The notes beneath the pieces were generated by a model. That model ran no database searches. It saw only the letters and a list, made by a program, of their open reading frames with translations, and was not told where the DNA came from. From contig NZ_BAGL01000064.1 of the NCBI RefSeq assembly GCF_000308875.1, forward strand, positions 1 to 64,000: DNA of 64,000 nucleotides, given 5' to 3'. This stretch comes from Nocardia transvalensis NBRC 15921. GTDB lineage: Bacteria; Actinomycetota; Actinomycetes; Mycobacteriales; Mycobacteriaceae. The position numbers and the translations under genes were made by a program. Positions 46,944 to 55,668 of the stretch are shown piece after piece. Each line of letters begins with the position of its first letter. Position 1 is the stretch's first letter.

Positions 46944-47747
46944 TCAGCGGCGGTGTCGCATATGGATTTCCGGGGGATACCGGCGGAGATATTTCGCGAG
47001 GTCGAACGGGGTGAGCGCCCAGTGCAGGAACGGGCTCTGGTCGCTCGACATCCGGAAATACATCTCGAATGCCGTGCCGTCGCCGACATCGCGGACCCAG
47101 ACCGTATCCCGCGATTCCCAGTGCGCGGGAAAAGGCGTATCCCACATGCCGTCGAAGTCCGGATTTCCGCGGAGACGGGATTTGACCTCCTCGATCCGGG
47201 GCTCGGGAACGAATCCGAGTACCTGCGCCCGGCACGCGCGCACGAGGTGGTGGGCGTCCTCCTCCCAGCGCACGAACACGTCCCGCGCCCGCGCCGCCAG
47301 CAGCTCGTATTCGACGACGCCCGCGCCCGGGGCCAGGCCGGGGAAGAACCGCTCGAACGCCTCGTTCGTCGCGACGATCCGGTGTAGCGCGCCCTCCAGC
47401 AGATCCCGGCCCGCGGGGGTCACCATGTAGCACGCCGGAAAGGGATCGGAGTCGAGCACGGTGAGTTCCCGGGGAGAGGGCGGGCGTCCCGCGTCCGGCG
47501 CGGCGACGGGCGCGTGCGCCGGATCGACGAGCAGCAGCAGCTGCTTGGTATCCGCGGCCGGAATCCGCAGGATCGAGGCGAGGGAGGTGACCGTGGCCCG
47601 GGTCGCGGGCCGATGGCCGGATTCGACCTTCCGCAACAGGGATTCCGAGAGATTGGCCTCGGCGGCCAGCTCGTCCACGGTCAGCGCGGCGTCCCGGCGC
47701 CACTGCTGGAGAATGCGGCCGACCGGCATGTAGTCGGGCGTATCCAC
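46944..47747 (-). CDS. XRE-HTH regulator with MmyB-like ligand-binding domain
   Basis: 267 residues. N-terminal HTH (GRILQQWRRDAALTVDELAAEANLSESLLRKVESGHRP) then a PAS-like MmyB domain (PACYMVTPAGRDLLEGALHRIVATNEAFERFFPG; HWALTPFDLAKYLRRYPPEIH). GTG 47747 is chosen for AAGGAGG at 5 nt. MmyB-like domains bind fatty-acid-like ligands. Divergent from the alpha-mannosidase and convergent with the terpene block; its target is not evident. Confidence 0.85.
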   Translation of the reverse strand: MDTPDYMPVGRILQQWRRDAALTVDELAAEANLSESLLRKVESGHRPATRATVTSLASILRIPAADTKQLLLLVDPAHAPVAAPDAGRPPSPRELTVLDSDPFPACYMVTPAGRDLLEGALHRIVATNEAFERFFPGLAPGAGVVEYELLAARARDVFVRWEEDAHHLVRACRAQVLGFVPEPRIEEVKSRLRGNPDFDGMWDTPFPAHWESRDTVWVRDVGDGTAFEMYFRMSSDQSPFLHWALTPFDLAKYLRRYPPEIHMRHRR

Positions 47748-47961
47748 CGTGCCTCCTTCGGTCGCTCGCACCCGTCAATGTACGTCGGCGACATCGGCTT
47801 CGATTCGTCGGGTTGCATGGCGAACCCTCGGATCGCCCGGCGGCTTCGCGTCGGCGTCGCTACCGTGGAATGGCGCACCAGTAAGCTTCCTCCGCAGCCA
47901 ACGCCCAACCGCCACACGTGAATACCGGGTCATGTCCCGGATTCTGATGGGAGCGACAGCT

Positions 47962-50900
47962 ATGCACGACGACCGCCGGCTGGTCGAAGAACGCCTCGGC
48001 CGGGTCCTCACCGAACGCATCGTCCCGGCGATCTATCCGGAGTCCGTCCCGCTGCGGGCCTCCCTCTGGACCGCGCCCGGCGAACCGGTCCCGGTCGCCG
48101 AGGGGCTGACCGCGCCGCGCACGCCGATCGAGCCCGGCGCCGCGTGGGGCGCGCCGTGGGGCACGAGCTGGCTGACGGTCGAGGGGACGGTGCCCGCGGC
48201 GTGGGCGGGGCGGACCGTCGAGGCGATCATCGACCTCGGATTCGATGCCGGCAGTACGGGTTTCCAGTGCGAGGGGCTGGTCTACCGGCCGGACGGATCG
48301 CCGGTGAAGGGTCTGCACCCGCGCAACCAGTGGGTGCGGGTGGGATCGCCGGCGGTGGGCGGCGAACGGGTGCTGCTGCACGTCGAGGCGGCGTCGAATC
48401 CGATGTTCTCGCTCTTCTCGCCGACCACCCTGGGCGATACGATCACCGCCGGTGACGCGCCCCTGTACCGGCTGGGCCGCATGGATCTCGCGATCTTCGA
48501 CGACGAGGTCTGGCAGCTGGTGCAGGATCTCGAGGTGCTGGGCGAGCTGATGCACGAGATGCCGGAGGAGCCCGCCCGCCGCTTCGACATCGTGCGCGCC
48601 CTCGACCGCGCCCTGGACGCTCTCGACCTGCAGGACGTGAACGCCACGGCCGCCGCGGCACGCGAATGCCTGGCCGAGGCGCTGTCCCGCCCGGCGATCC
48701 CGTCCGCGCATACGATCTCGGCGGTCGGCCACGCGCACATCGATACGGCCTGGCTGTGGCCGCTGCGGGAAACGGTGCGCAAGGTCGCGCGCACGACCGC
48801 GAATATGACCGCGCTACTGGCCGACGAACCCGAATTCGTCTACACGATGTCCCAAGCCGCACAATACGATTTCCTCAAACAGCACCGGCCCGAGGTCTAC
48901 GACCGGGTGAAACAGGCGGTGGCGGAGGGGCGATTCGTCCCGGCCGGCGGCATGTGGGTGGAGTCGGATACGAATATGCCGGGCTCCGAGGCGATGGCGC
49001 GGCAATTCGTGCACGGCAAGCGATTCTTCCTGGCGGAGTTCGGCATCGACAACGAGGAGGCGTGGCTGCCGGATACGTTCGGGTTCGCCGCCGGGCTGCC
49101 GCAGATCATCCGTGCCGCCGGATCGAAATGGCTGCTGACGCAGAAGATCTCCTGGAGTGCGATCAACCAGTTTCCGCATCACACGTTCCTGTGGGAGGGG
49201 ATCGACGGCACCCGGATCTTCACCCACTTCCCGCCGGTCGACACCTACAACTGTTCCATGCGCGGCAGCGAGATCGCGCACGCGGCACGGAATTTCAAGG
49301 AGAAGGGCCGCGCGTCGATGTCGCTGGCGCCGACCGGGTGGGGCGACGGCGGGGGCGGGACGACGCGGGAGATGATCGCCAAGGCCGCGCGGATGCGCAA
49401 CCTCGAGGGTTCGCCGAAGGTGCTGTGGGACAAGCCCGCCGACTTCTTCGCCCGTGCGGAGGCCGAGTACGAGAATCCGCCGGTGTGGGTGGGCGAGCTG
49501 TATCTCGAATTGCACCGCGGCACGCTCACCAGCCAGGCGCGGACCAAACAGGGCAACCGGCGCAGCGAGCACCTGCTGCGGGAGGCCGAGCTGTGGGCCG
49601 CCACCGCGGCGGTGCGCACCGGCGCCGACTACCCGTACGAGGAGCTGGACCGGCTCTGGAAGACGGTGCTGCTGCACCAGTTCCACGACATCCTGCCCGG
49701 TTCGTCGATCGCCTGGGTGCACCGCGAGGCGGAACGCACGTACGCGGCGGTCACCGAGGAACTGACGGCGATGATCGAGCGGGCGCAGTGGACGCTCGGC
49801 GGTGAGGAGACGGGGCCCAACGTCTTCAATTCCACGCCGCACGAACAGGGTTCGATTCCGGCCGGCGGCGCGGGCCCCGTGCAGACGGGAGCGGCGTGTT
49901 CGCTGAGCGAAGGCGCGGACGGCGCGGTGGTCCTGGACAACGGCCTGCTGCGGGTGGAGGTGGACGCGCACGGGCTGGTGGTGTCGGTGGTCGATCTCGC
50001 CAGTGGGCGCGAGACCCTGCCGCCGGGCGGCACGGCGAATCTTCCGCAGCTGCACCAGGATCTGCCGAACGCCTGGGACGCGTGGGATGTCGACGTGTTC
50101 TACCGCAACCGGGTCACCGACCTCACCGACGCGGAGTTCGTTGTGGCGGAAGAGGACTCGGCGGGCGCGGGCGTGGTGCGCATCGGCCGTTCGTTCGGAT
50201 CCTCCACTATCGAGCAGACGCTCACGCTGCGGGCGGGGGAGAAGCGCCTCGACATCGATACCGGCGTCGACTGGCACGAGACCGAGAAATTCCTGAAACT
50301 GGCGTTCCCCCTGGACATTCACGCGGACCGCTACGCGTCGGAGACCCAGTTCGGGCACCTGTTCCGCCCGACGCACACCAACACCAGCTGGGAGTACGCG
50401 AAGTTCGAGGCCTGCAACCACCGCTTCGTCCATATCGCCGAGCCCGGCTGGGGGGTGGCGCTGGTCAACGACTCCACCTACGGCCATGACGTCACCCGCA
50501 CGGTCCGCGACGACGGCGGGACCACGACGACCGTCCGGGCCTCCCTGCTGCGCGCTCCCCGCTTCCCGGATCCGGAAACCGACCACGGCCCCCACCGCTT
50601 CCGCCACGCCCTGATCCCCGGCGCCGAGATCGGTGACGCCGTCCGCGAGGGCTACCGCGTGAACCTCCCCCCGCGACCGACCGGCGTCGCCGCCGCCGTC
50701 GAGCCGCTGTTCACCGTCGACAACGACGCCGTGGTGACCAGCGCGGTCAAACTCGCCGACGACGGCACCGGCGACGTCGTCCTGCGAGTCTACGAAGCAC
50801 ACGGCGGCCGCGCCTCGGCCCTGGTCACCCCCCGCTTCCCCGTCTCCGGCTTCGCCGTCTGCGACCTCCTCGAACGCCACCTCCCCGCCACCACCGGCGT

Positions 50901-50988
50901 CACCCGAGAGGGCCCCGGCCTCCGCCTCCACCTCCGCCCCTTCCAACTCGTCACCTTGCGATTCGGTCGCCCCGAGGAAGAGGTATGA
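47962..50988 (+). CDS. GH38 alpha-mannosidase
   Basis: 1008 residues. Catalytic zinc/His region VGHAHIDTAWLWPLRET (H257, H259, D261) and nucleophile Asp371 in EAWLPDTFGFAAGLPQ; helical mid domain and C-terminal beta-sandwich follow. GGGAG lies 9 nt before ATG 47962. No signal peptide, so cytoplasmic, like bacterial and fungal Ams1-type enzymes that trim mannosides. May relate to turnover of mannosylated glycolipids or storage glycans. Confidence 0.9.
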   Translation: MHDDRRLVEERLGRVLTERIVPAIYPESVPLRASLWTAPGEPVPVAEGLTAPRTPIEPGAAWGAPWGTSWLTVEGTVPAAWAGRTVEAIIDLGFDAGSTGFQCEGLVYRPDGSPVKGLHPRNQWVRVGSPAVGGERVLLHVEAASNPMFSLFSPTTLGDTITAGDAPLYRLGRMDLAIFDDEVWQLVQDLEVLGELMHEMPEEPARRFDIVRALDRALDALDLQDVNATAAAARECLAEALSRPAIPSAHTISAVGHAHIDTAWLWPLRETVRKVARTTANMTALLADEPEFVYTMSQAAQYDFLKQHRPEVYDRVKQAVAEGRFVPAGGMWVESDTNMPGSEAMARQFVHGKRFFLAEFGIDNEEAWLPDTFGFAAGLPQIIRAAGSKWLLTQKISWSAINQFPHHTFLWEGIDGTRIFTHFPPVDTYNCSMRGSEIAHAARNFKEKGRASMSLAPTGWGDGGGGTTREMIAKAARMRNLEGSPKVLWDKPADFFARAEAEYENPPVWVGELYLELHRGTLTSQARTKQGNRRSEHLLREAELWAATAAVRTGADYPYEELDRLWKTVLLHQFHDILPGSSIAWVHREAERTYAAVTEELTAMIERAQWTLGGEETGPNVFNSTPHEQGSIPAGGAGPVQTGAACSLSEGADGAVVLDNGLLRVEVDAHGLVVSVVDLASGRETLPPGGTANLPQLHQDLPNAWDAWDVDVFYRNRVTDLTDAEFVVAEEDSAGAGVVRIGRSFGSSTIEQTLTLRAGEKRLDIDTGVDWHETEKFLKLAFPLDIHADRYASETQFGHLFRPTHTNTSWEYAKFEACNHRFVHIAEPGWGVALVNDSTYGHDVTRTVRDDGGTTTTVRASLLRAPRFPDPETDHGPHRFRHALIPGAEIGDAVREGYRVNLPPRPTGVAAAVEPLFTVDNDAVVTSAVKLADDGTGDVVLRVYEAHGGRASALVTPRFPVSGFAVCDLLERHLPATTGVTREGPGLRLHLRPFQLVTLRFGRPEEEV

Positions 50989-51045
50989 CCGGTTTGTTAT
51001 GCTCCCGCGGTCTGCCGGCGTGCACGAGAGGGGAGTACTGCACCC

Positions 51046-51672
51046 ATGGGACGAGTCTTCACGGTTACCTGCGCGTTGGTGGCGGTCGCGGCACTGGCAG
51101 GCTGTTCGAGCGACAGCTCCGACGATGCGCCGGCTCCCGGAACGTCGTCCACGCCATCCGCTGCTCCGAAAGCATCGATGGCGGTGTCGGTTCCGCCCCC
51201 GCAGGACCAGGGGGCGGCCAAGAGACCTGTGCGGTTCGATCCCTGCGTCGAGGTCGGCGACGACCTGGTGACGCAGGCGGGATTCAACCCGTCGACCCGC
51301 GAACGCAGCGTCGGCGACATGGTCACAGATCTCCTGATCACGGTCGGCTGCGATTTCAACCGCACCACGACCAACAACGGAGAGAAGGTCATCTCCGGAA
51401 GTACCTCCGTCTCGTCGAGCAACACGACCCTCGATGAGATCCGCACGAACGATATGCGCGAGGTCTTCAACTCCGACCCGATCCGAGGCCGCGAGGCTGT
51501 GCTGTACCGAACCCCGTCGCTGCCCGGAATGTGCTCGGCAGCGGTGGCGTCACCGGACGGGACGTTCAATGTCTCACTGACGGTCTTTCCGGGACCGGTG
51601 GCGGTCCCGGCACCCTGTGACCAGATTCGTGTGCTGGCCGAAATTTTCACGACAGCCTTGGGCGAGAAGTAG
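51046..51672 (+). CDS. DUF3558 lipoprotein
   Basis: 208 residues with signal peptide and lipobox LAGC (Cys20): MGRVFTVTCALVAVAALAGC. A Ser/Asp/Pro linker then DUF3558-like domain with FDPCVEVGDDLVTQAGFNP, GCDF and a later Cys (GMCSAAVA). Cell-surface lipoprotein of unknown role, frequent in Nocardia and Mycobacterium beside secretion-related genes. First of a run of four co-directional genes. Confidence 0.85.
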   Translation: MGRVFTVTCALVAVAALAGCSSDSSDDAPAPGTSSTPSAAPKASMAVSVPPPQDQGAAKRPVRFDPCVEVGDDLVTQAGFNPSTRERSVGDMVTDLLITVGCDFNRTTTNNGEKVISGSTSVSSSNTTLDEIRTNDMREVFNSDPIRGREAVLYRTPSLPGMCSAAVASPDGTFNVSLTVFPGPVAVPAPCDQIRVLAEIFTTALGEK

Positions 51673-51683
51673 CGGGACGGCTG

Positions 51684-52496
51684 TTGCGCTTCATCGAAAA
51701 CTTTCGTTCTCGCGATACCGTGGTACGACTCGGCAAGGCCGCGATCCTGCCGGTTGTGGTCTTCGTCATCGTCACGCTCGTCATGTGGGTCCACAATCCG
51801 CACCAGCGGGGATCCACCGCCCACGATCAGGCCCCGCCGGTGTGGCATGCGCCCCCCGGGATTTCGGGTTCGCCGGATCCTCCGCTGCCGTCCGGATTCC
51901 CGTCGATGGAACGTCCTCCGCCGATGATCGACGTGCCGAAGGGTGTTCCACACGTCATTCCCACCCGCTACGGACTGACCTACACCGTGCCCGCCGAAGG
52001 CGCGTGGCGGCCGAGTAATGACATGGTCGCGGGCTGGACCGACGAGGTCACCAACAGGACGATCGTGATGTACGGCTCCGTGAGCGATTACGGGTACGGC
52101 TATTGTCCGGAGACCGATGGTTCCGCACTGGCCAACGTGGGTGTCCGGGGCCGCAACGGGCTCGATGTCGATACGGCGGCCCGCGAAGAGATCGGCAAGG
52201 CCGAGCAGATATTCTCCGATTCCGCGACCGGCCGGAAAGCCACCGTTACGGTCGGCGAGCCCACGCGCTGGCAGATAGCCGACCGTACCGCGGTGCGCTA
52301 CAGCGCGAAGATCTCCGGAATTCCACGTAAGCATTCTTGTGACGCCACCGAAGCCGGATTCGACATCGTCGCCGTACCGGCGTATTCCTCGGCCGAAGTG
52401 GCGGTCTTCATGATCGAGCACGCAATCGGTCCGGTACGGTCCTTGACCGATGCCGATATCGATGCGACCGCTCGATCGATAAAGAGAACCGAATAA
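51684..52496 (+). CDS. Membrane-anchored extracytoplasmic protein
   Basis: 270 residues from TTG 51684, 11 nt after the lipoprotein gene. One TM helix near residues 18-35 (AAILPVVVFVIVTLVMWV), Pro-rich linker, then an extracytoplasmic domain with YGLTYTVPAEGAWRPS and two Cys that could pair (GYCPE, HSCDA). Resembles nocardial proteins with a DUF8017-like domain; function unknown. Confidence 0.7.
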   Translation: MRFIENFRSRDTVVRLGKAAILPVVVFVIVTLVMWVHNPHQRGSTAHDQAPPVWHAPPGISGSPDPPLPSGFPSMERPPPMIDVPKGVPHVIPTRYGLTYTVPAEGAWRPSNDMVAGWTDEVTNRTIVMYGSVSDYGYGYCPETDGSALANVGVRGRNGLDVDTAAREEIGKAEQIFSDSATGRKATVTVGEPTRWQIADRTAVRYSAKISGIPRKHSCDATEAGFDIVAVPAYSSAEVAVFMIEHAIGPVRSLTDADIDATARSIKRTE

Positions 52497-52515
52497 AGCG
52501 AGGGGGGCTCCCGAT

Positions 52516-53769
52516 ATGGTTGAAAATCTGAAAGCGATCCCCGGCGAGATAGCCGGGCTCAGTAAACTGCTCTCCGATATAGGGGACGACGCCACCAAGG
52601 CCGCCACCTTCATCGGGCAGGACGGCCAGCCCGCCGACTGGCTGCACGGACCCATCATCGACCAGGTGGTGACTCCCATCCGGGAGATGGCCTCGGCCAC
52701 CAAGGAGCGTATCGGCGACCTCGGAACCACCACCAGCGCAACCGGTGTGGAGCTGAACAAAGCGGCGTGGATGTACGCCGACCAGGACCAGAAGAACTAC
52801 GCGGCCCTGAACAATCACACTTTTCTCGGTCCGGTGGGGCCGGGACAGCCCAACACCACCGGCGCCGACGTCGAAGCGCAAGGCGCCACCGAGGCATTCA
52901 CGTCGCCCGTCACCTACCCCAAGCCCGAAGAGTTCAAGCTCGAGAAGCCACAGGTCAACAAGGAAGATACGGCGGCGCTGATCGCGGAGGTCGCTCCTGT
53001 CCTCGGGGATTTGAACGAGACCGTCAAGAGTATTACCCGGACGGCTGGCAACGAAATCGATCCCCTCGGCAAATGCCTGGAACCCATTCCGGGCAACTGG
53101 AACGAGTTCAGGCGAATCGGCGAGGCGTTCAAAGTGGTCGGCAACGCGCTCGAGGCCTGTGGCAAGAACCTCGAATCCGGGCTGAAGCGCGTCGATTCCG
53201 CGTGGGACGGAAGGGCCGCTATATCGTTCAACGATTGGGGCAACCGGCAGATTGCCGCCATGAAATGGGAAGGCCCTGTCGGCCGAGTTCTGGGCGATGT
53301 GTTCGGAGTGGTCGCCGACGAGATCAGGGCGGCGGTCAAGACGATCCTGCAGAAACTGTGGGACATTCTGAACGATCAGATCGACTTCACGAGCGTCAAA
53401 GGCATATTCAAGACGATCGGCAAGAAGATCCCGGTCGTGGGTCAGATCGCGGAGGTCGTGGATCTGGGCCGCAAACTGTTCGTCATCATCGACAACGCAA
53501 TTCAGCTCGTGAAGAAGATCCAGACGCTGGTCGACAAGATCAAGAAGCTCACCGATTTCTTCAAGGATCCGATGGGCCAGCTCAAGGACAAGGCGCAGCA
53601 GAAGCTGGACGAGACCATCGCGCCGTTCACCGAATCGCTGGAGAAGGCATCGAAGAAGGTCGCGGTCACGACGGACCTGGCTCAGATCGCCCAAGTGAAT
53701 CAGACATTGAACGCGCCCGGGACCGGCTATGACGTCGGAGCCGGGAATCGACCCTGGGACAACGGATGA
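52516..53769 (+). CDS. Large helical protein, possible type VII secretion substrate or partner
   Basis: 417 residues, nearly all helical. Residues 1-105 look like a WXG100/EspE-type hairpin (LGTTTSATGVELNKAAWMYADQDQKNYAAL); the middle has RVDSAWDGRAAISFNDWGNRQIAAM, a second W-x-G-like turn; the C-terminal third is Lys-rich amphipathic (AIQLVKKIQTLVDKIKKLTDFF). No signal peptide. Assignment to the ESX world is inferred from fold pattern and lipoprotein neighbours. ATGA overlap with the next gene. Confidence 0.6.
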   Translation: MVENLKAIPGEIAGLSKLLSDIGDDATKAATFIGQDGQPADWLHGPIIDQVVTPIREMASATKERIGDLGTTTSATGVELNKAAWMYADQDQKNYAALNNHTFLGPVGPGQPNTTGADVEAQGATEAFTSPVTYPKPEEFKLEKPQVNKEDTAALIAEVAPVLGDLNETVKSITRTAGNEIDPLGKCLEPIPGNWNEFRRIGEAFKVVGNALEACGKNLESGLKRVDSAWDGRAAISFNDWGNRQIAAMKWEGPVGRVLGDVFGVVADEIRAAVKTILQKLWDILNDQIDFTSVKGIFKTIGKKIPVVGQIAEVVDLGRKLFVIIDNAIQLVKKIQTLVDKIKKLTDFFKDPMGQLKDKAQQKLDETIAPFTESLEKASKKVAVTTDLAQIAQVNQTLNAPGTGYDVGAGNRPWDNG

Positions 53770-54224
53770 CACCACAGTGGGGCAGCATGCGCGAGCCGAA
53801 CCTGGACCCGACGGTCGAGGCGCTGGTTCGCGAGGTCATGGGTGCCGTCGACGACCTGCGTACCGCGCGGATTCGGCTGGAGAACCTCGACGTTTCCGAG
53901 ATCCTGCACGAACCGACCGTGGTCGACGACGAGTTCATGTCGAATCTCGCGGCGGCCGACGCGGCGTCGCCCGAACTGCGGGCCTACGCCGAGCGTGTCC
54001 GCGCGGGGGACTGTGAATGGCGCGATATCGAACGGCTCGCCCGACCGGTGCCGCCGGAGGTCGCGGGTTTGAAGGGCTCTCCCCACTTCGTCTGGCGCTG
54101 GGATTCCGCGCCGCCGCCGCCACCGGCGCCGCGTCCGAGGGCGGGCGACGATGTCGTCGGCCCGAGCGATTGGCCGGACGATTTCGATGATTACCCGACC
54201 GACAAGCCGTGGTGGGCCAGATGA
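53766..54224 (+). CDS. Small acidic protein of unknown function
   Basis: 152 residues: helical N-terminal part (VEALVREVMGAVDDLRTARIRLENLD), then a Pro-rich acidic tail ending DDFDDYPTDKPWWAR. No TM segment. Coupled to both neighbours by ATGA overlaps; likely a cytoplasmic partner or chaperone of the helical protein upstream. Confidence 0.65.
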   Translation: MTPQWGSMREPNLDPTVEALVREVMGAVDDLRTARIRLENLDVSEILHEPTVVDDEFMSNLAAADAASPELRAYAERVRAGDCEWRDIERLARPVPPEVAGLKGSPHFVWRWDSAPPPPPAPRPRAGDDVVGPSDWPDDFDDYPTDKPWWAR

Positions 54225-55663
54225 CGTGTTCTACTCAGCCGCAACGGGTTTGGCTGGTTTGGGTTGTTACTCGGGTGGTGATGGTGGTTTTTACCGGGGT
54301 TACGGCGTTGCCGCACAGTGTGTGGGACGGGGTGGCGGCGGATGTGGGGTTGTATCGGGAGTGGGCGGAGTTGATCGTGGGGCAGGGGGCCTTTCCGCTG
54401 CAGGATGAGCGGTGGCAGTATCCGCCGGGGACGGCGGGGCTGGTGGTGGCGCCGTGGTTGCTCGGTGGCGGGTACGGGTATCACTGGTTCTTCTACGGGA
54501 TGGTCGCGGCGGCGGATGCGGCGGTGCTGGCGTTGCTGATTCGGGCCGCGGGGCGGAAGGGGCATCCGGGCGCCTGGGCCGCGCCGTGGGTGTGGACGAT
54601 CGGGGTCGCGCTGCTGGGGCGGGTCTGTTACGGCCGGATCGATCTGATCGTGGCGGCCACCGCGGTCGCGGCGTTGCTGTGGGTGTCGGCGCGGCCGATC
54701 GCGGCCGGTGCGGCGGTGGCCGTGGGCGCGTTGCTGAAGCTGTGGCCGGTGGTGGTGTTGCTGGGGCTGCGGCGGCGGGCGCTGTGGCATGTGAGTGCGG
54801 CGGCGGCCGCGTTCGGTCTCGTGGCGGCCGCCGCGCTGACGGCGGTGGGGCCGGGCGCGTGGTCGTTCCTGCGGTTCCAGTCCGAGCGCGGGTTGCAGAT
54901 CGAATCCGCCGCGGCCACACCGTTTCTGATCGCGCGGCTGCTGAACGGCGGCTGGACCATTACGCATCGGTACGGGGCCGAGGAGCTGCTGGGGCCCGGA
55001 GTGTCGGCCGCCGCCCGCGGATGTGTGGTCGCCATGGTGGCGGGTGGGGCGATCCTGTTGCTGGCCTGGTGGCGCAGGCGGCCGCCGGCCGCGGATCTCG
55101 CCCTGGCGGCGGCATTGCTCGCCCTGGTGACCAGCCGGGTGCTCAGCCCGCAGTACGTGGTGTGGGCGGTGGCGCTGGCCGCGGTCTGCGCACTCGACGC
55201 GCACACCACACAGCGCCCGGTCGTGCGCCTGGTGCTGGCGACGGCGCTGCTGAGCCAGATCGAATTCCCGTTCGTATACGACCGGGTGGCGTCCGGAAGT
55301 TGGATCGGTGTCACGGTTCTGGTGTTGCGCAACGGGCTGTTGGTGTGTGCGACGGTGTGGTCTGTTGTGCGCCTGTGGTTTCCGGCCGAAAGCATGCCGG
55401 AAACAAGAGGGGGTTCGCCGCGCGGCGTGGAGGCAGGAGGGGGTTCGCCGCGCGGCGCGGAAACAAGAGAGGGTTCGCCGCGCGGCGCGGAGGCAGGAGA
55501 GGGTTCGGCGCGCGGCGCGGAGGCAGGCGGGGCTTTCGCGCGGGGTCCAGCGGTACGTGGAGATTCCGAGCGTGGTGTGGTGGCAACTGGGGATTCGGTG
55601 TGTGGTGTGGCGGCAAGTGAGAGTTCGGTGCGGGGTGCGGAGGTGGGTGTGCGTTCGGTGTAG
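54221..55663 (+). CDS. GT87-family mannosyltransferase with a repetitive C-terminal tail
   Basis: 480 residues. About 10-12 TM helices with GT87 features: a first loop containing DVGLYREWAELIVGQGAFPLQDERWQYPPG (Asp and the YPPG signature) and MLSPQY-like RVLSPQYVVWAVAL. GT87 enzymes use polyprenyl-phosphate mannose at the outer membrane face, as in mycobacterial PimE. ATG 54221 overlaps the previous stop. Residues ~397-480 are eight 10-residue units (GGSPRGVEAG, GGSPRGAETR, EGSPRGAEAG...) that become more divergent toward the end, encoded by a repeat element rather than by the enzyme fold. Confidence 0.85.
   Translation: MTCSTQPQRVWLVWVVTRVVMVVFTGVTALPHSVWDGVAADVGLYREWAELIVGQGAFPLQDERWQYPPGTAGLVVAPWLLGGGYGYHWFFYGMVAAADAAVLALLIRAAGRKGHPGAWAAPWVWTIGVALLGRVCYGRIDLIVAATAVAALLWVSARPIAAGAAVAVGALLKLWPVVVLLGLRRRALWHVSAAAAAFGLVAAAALTAVGPGAWSFLRFQSERGLQIESAAATPFLIARLLNGGWTITHRYGAEELLGPGVSAAARGCVVAMVAGGAILLLAWWRRRPPAADLALAAALLALVTSRVLSPQYVVWAVALAAVCALDAHTTQRPVVRLVLATALLSQIEFPFVYDRVASGSWIGVTVLVLRNGLLVCATVWSVVRLWFPAESMPETRGGSPRGVEAGGGSPRGAETREGSPRGAEAGEGSARGAEAGGAFARGPAVRGDSERGVVATGDSVCGVAASESSVRGAEVGVRSV
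55379..55660 (-). repeat. Composite element: hairpin plus 30-bp minisatellite (copy B)
   Basis: Hairpin arms TTTCCGGC (55379-55386) and GCCGGAAA (55396-55403), 9-nt loop, then 30-bp units at 55409, 55439, 55469 and 55499 (near-identical) and four diverged units to the stop codon. Same hairpin as 34253-34277 in the opposite orientation, again flanked on the same relative side by tandem units. Lies inside the GT87 frame. Confidence 0.85.
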
Positions 55664-55668
55664 TGGAG

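Noticed and set aside
48814-50946. 710-codon minus-strand frame inside the mannosidase
   Set aside because: Antisense shadow of a gene with intact GH38 motifs.
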